A stretch of DNA of 7,673 nucleotides from Bacillota bacterium (GTDB lineage: Bacteria > Bacillota > Clostridia > Lachnospirales > Lachnospiraceae). Shown piece after piece: positions 6,062-7,673 of the stretch (positions are counted from its first letter, which is position 1; each line of letters begins with the position of its first letter). Position numbers and translations under genes: made by a program. Below the pieces are notes generated by a model. That model saw only the letters and a list, made by a program, of their open reading frames with translations. It was not told the DNA's origin and ran no database searches. The stretch lies in the NCBI GenBank assembly GCA_023393095.1, contig JAEWMT010000019.1, positions 1 through 7,673 on the forward strand, read 5' to 3'.

Positions 6062-6190
6062 CTTTTCACCCTTTTCTTAAACAAGTTATAGTTAAACTGT
6101 ATGTTCATAAAACTTATCATTTATGTTAATATAAGTATAACAACAAAAACAATTTATTGCAATATCAAAATATAGAAGGAGGTGTCTTAT
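6062..6190. promoter_or_regulatory. Divergent control region between repressor and early genes
   Basis: This 129-base AT-rich region separates the leftward repressor-int unit from the rightward regulators. For the + strand, TTATCA (6114-6119) and TATAAC (6136-6141), 16 bases apart, are the best promoter candidate. An inverted repeat ACTTAT/ATAAGT (6112-6117, 6131-6136) overlaps both boxes and is a plausible repressor operator. AGTTA-like half-sites also recur at 6085-6097. The leftward promoter is not clear; TATAAC on the - strand (complement of 6085-6090) is a possible -10. The early genes have a strong ribosome site, AAGGAGGTG, at 6176-6184. Confidence 0.55.
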
Positions 6191-6367
6191 ATGAATAACC
6201 AAGACATTAGAGATAAGGCAAAAATAATGAATGTAAAACTATGGAGAATAGCCGATGCATTGGGCTTAAATGACGGTAATTTTTCAAGAAAGTTAAGAAA
6301 AGAGCTGCCGTTAGAAGAAAAAAGGAAAATTTTCTTTATAATTGAAGAATTAGCAAAAGGTAGGTGA
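6191..6367 (+). CDS. Small Cro-like helix-turn-helix regulator
   Basis: This gene encodes 58 residues. The ATG at 6191 is six bases after AAGGAGGTG (6176-6184); an in-frame GTG at 6182 lies inside that ribosome site and is rejected as start. Residues 16-39 (KLWRIADALGLNDGNFSRKLRKEL) read as a helix-turn-helix, followed by a helix EEKRKIFFIIEELAKG. Very similar short proteins are common at the start of early operons in Firmicutes prophages and integrative elements. As the first gene across from the repressor it probably acts like Cro or an early activator. Its stop overlaps the ribosome site of the next gene, so the two are translated from one transcript. The exact DNA target is unknown. Confidence 0.82.
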   Translation: MNNQDIRDKAKIMNVKLWRIADALGLNDGNFSRKLRKELPLEEKRKIFFIIEELAKGR

Positions 6368-6371
6368 TTTC

Positions 6372-6614
6372 TTGCAAGTAGGAACTAAACCTGTTCAATA
6401 CATAGTAAATTTACCAAAGTTCACAGGTAGGAATGTGCCAATTACTGAAATTGCAAAAGCTACGCAGAAAGATAGTTCTTATATTCGGTATGGGTTACAG
6501 AAGGGAATATTAACATTTGGACATGCAATCAAATTAGATGGTTCAAGTGAATGGAATTATTTCTGTCCGGATAAGTTGGTATGGGAGCAAACAGGTTACT
6601 TTAAAGAAATATAA
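6372..6614 (+). CDS. Small excisionase-like DNA-binding protein
   Basis: This gene encodes 80 residues from a TTG at 6372. No ATG or GTG occurs in frame, and AGGTAGGTGA (6359-6368), which overlaps the preceding stop, is the ribosome site. The sequence (VNLPKFTGRNVPITEIAKATQKDSSYIRYGLQKGILTFGHAIK, then EWNYFCPDKLVWEQTGYF) has a MerR/excisionase-style helix-turn-helix at about residues 24-47 (ITEIAKATQKDSSYIRYGLQ). Small proteins of this type sit next to integrase-repressor modules in Lachnospiraceae elements. The likely role is excision directionality or early regulation; family assignment is by resemblance only. The TAA stop is in the same frame as the following VapE-type gene, separated by two codons from that gene's first possible ATG. 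Confidence 0.75.
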   Translation: MQVGTKPVQYIVNLPKFTGRNVPITEIAKATQKDSSYIRYGLQKGILTFGHAIKLDGSSEWNYFCPDKLVWEQTGYFKEI

Positions 6615-6703
6615 AAGCCGATGCCCAAGAGGCACAATATCAGCTGCATAAAGGCAGTGGAAAAGGGGCAGGTGAAAACTACGGAACCAAAAGAAGTAAA
6701 TGA
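6605..6703 (+). pseudogene. Possible out-of-frame coding remnant before the VapE-type gene
   Basis: In the frame one base behind that of the VapE-type gene, a stretch without an ATG reads KADAQEAQYQLHKGSGKGAGENYGTKRSK and then stops at TGA 6701-6703. Its composition looks more protein-like than the same bases read in the VapE frame (MPKRHNISCIKAVEKGQ). It has no start codon and follows a stop at 6602-6604, so it cannot be a gene by itself. It may be the tail of a deleted gene, or chance. Confidence 0.25.
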
Positions 6704-7673
6704 AGGTAATGTATTAGAGGTACACAGTCAATATACATATTCGCAGCCGACAGAGGTTAAAAAAATATTATCTTTTAAGGAAGATGGAAGAATAGTCCAG
6801 TCTATTTCTAATGCTAAAACTATATTACAACTAGACTATAGGCTTTCAGGAAAGATCAAATATAATACGCTATCATATTCACCATGGATTTTTGGAAGTT
6901 TGCCATGGGATAAAAAAGATAATTATCGCGAATGGGGGAATTCAGATGATAGTAATTTACTTTGTTTTTTAGAATCTAATTATGGAATTACTAATGTCGA
7001 AAAGGTGTTTCATGCTTTAAATATTGTCACAACCGAAAATAAGTTTAATCCAGTTATTAATTATCTTGAACAACTGTCATGGGATGGTAAGCCGCATATT
7101 GAAAATTTGTTACCAGATTATCTTGGCGTAAAAAAGGATAAGTATTCAATCGAAGTCATGAAGCTATTTATGCTTGGAGCTATTAACCGGGCGTATCATC
7201 CTGGATGCAAATTTGACTATATGCCGGTACTTGTTGGAGAACAAGGTGTTGGAAAATCTACATTTTTTAAAATTCTTGCCGGAAATGATGATTGGTATAA
7301 TGACAATTTTAATACCGTTGATGGTGATAAGGCAACCGAAAAACTCCGCGGTATGTGGATAGTAGAATTAGCGGAGCTTCTTGCTGTCAAAAAAGCACAG
7401 GCAGTTGAATCAATTAAGGCTTTTATTACGTCCACATCGGATACTTACAGACCCCCCTATGGCAGACGAACCGAACAACGACCCAGGGTATGTGTTTTAT
7501 GCGGAAGTACAAACAGTACACACTTTTTAACTGATCGTACCGGAAACAGAAGATATCTTCCGTTATTAGTTAATAAACAACAGATAAATAAATCAATGTT
7601 TGAAAATACGACAGCAGTGCAGGAAGATTTTAAGCAAGCCTGGGCAGAGGCATTACATATTTTTAAAACTGAA
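6672..7673 (+). CDS. VapE-family P-loop helicase/primase-type protein, 3' truncated
   Basis: The frame is open to the window edge; 334 residues are visible from the GTG at 6672. I choose that start because AAAAGGGG (6661-6668) precedes it, although the 3-base gap is short; ATG 6621, in the same frame but without a good ribosome site, is the alternative. Numbered from 6672, residues 189-197 are a Walker A motif (GEQGVGKST), WIVELAEL (229-236) is a Walker B-type strand, GSTN (278-281) fits a sensor, and DRTGNRRYLPL (288 onwards) carries candidate arginine-finger residues. The block NPVINYLEQLSWDGKPHIE before Walker A is typical of the virulence-associated E family (PF05272). These ATPases serve replication in phages, satellites and integrative elements. 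No toprim or primase domain is visible. The C-terminal end lies beyond 7673. Confidence 0.88.
   Translation, partial: MKTTEPKEVNEGNVLEVHSQYTYSQPTEVKKILSFKEDGRIVQSISNAKTILQLDYRLSGKIKYNTLSYSPWIFGSLPWDKKDNYREWGNSDDSNLLCFLESNYGITNVEKVFHALNIVTTENKFNPVINYLEQLSWDGKPHIENLLPDYLGVKKDKYSIEVMKLFMLGAINRAYHPGCKFDYMPVLVGEQGVGKSTFFKILAGNDDWYNDNFNTVDGDKATEKLRGMWIVELAELLAVKKAQAVESIKAFITSTSDTYRPPYGRRTEQRPRVCVLCGSTNSTHFLTDRTGNRRYLPLLVNKQQINKSMFENTTAVQEDFKQAWAEALHIFKTE

Noticed and set aside
6182..6190. GTG start for the Cro-like protein
   Set aside because: It lies inside AAGGAGGTG; the ATG at 6191 is ideally spaced.
7174..7435. Short open frames on both strands within the VapE-type gene
   Set aside because: They overlap the Walker A and Walker B coding sequence in other frames and show no protein-like features.

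Overview
The window looks like AT-rich DNA from an anaerobic Firmicute, most likely a Lachnospiraceae/Clostridium-type chromosome. The reasons are the strong AAGGAGG-type ribosome sites, the AT-rich codon use, the paired NifU-like scaffold and GGGtGRT genes common in those anaerobes, and the style of the small mobile-element regulators. The taxonomic call rests on recognition of protein families, not on a search.

Left part, positions 1 to about 4264, is host-type sequence, all on the + strand. It opens with the 3' end of a left-handed beta-helix sugar-phosphate acyltransferase related to the GlmU C-terminal domain. A 346-base gap follows, with a possible terminator, a good -10 box and a small hairpin. 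Next comes a two-gene unit: a 110-residue protein that I recognise as DUF6054-like, and a 301-residue double [4Fe-4S] protein resembling epoxyqueuosine reductase (QueG). After a second gap of 330 bases comes another tight two-gene operon: a 230-residue IscU/NifU-like scaffold with an unusual cysteine set, and a 336-residue GGGtGRT-family protein. The function of that pair is not known to me.

Right part, from about 4270 to the end, is the left end of an integrated mobile element inserted just after the GGGtGRT stop codon. First come phased short repeats (a degenerate 10-base series, then four GTARCACACA copies) that look like integrase-binding DNA. A hairpin terminator follows, then a complete tyrosine integrase on the - strand. 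Upstream of it, overlapping by 14 bases, is a Cro/C1-type repressor, also on the - strand. Across a divergent control region lie + strand early genes: a 58-residue Cro-like regulator, an 80-residue excisionase-like protein, and a VapE-family P-loop helicase/primase-type protein that runs off the window.

The order int-repressor / divergent / small regulators-replication protein is the one used by phage satellites such as SaPI-type PICIs, and also by some prophages and small integrative elements. A sensible reading is that the repressor holds the lysogenic state and co-expresses integrase, while the divergent unit drives excision and replication. Whether it is a satellite, a prophage or an ICE depends on sequence beyond position 7673.
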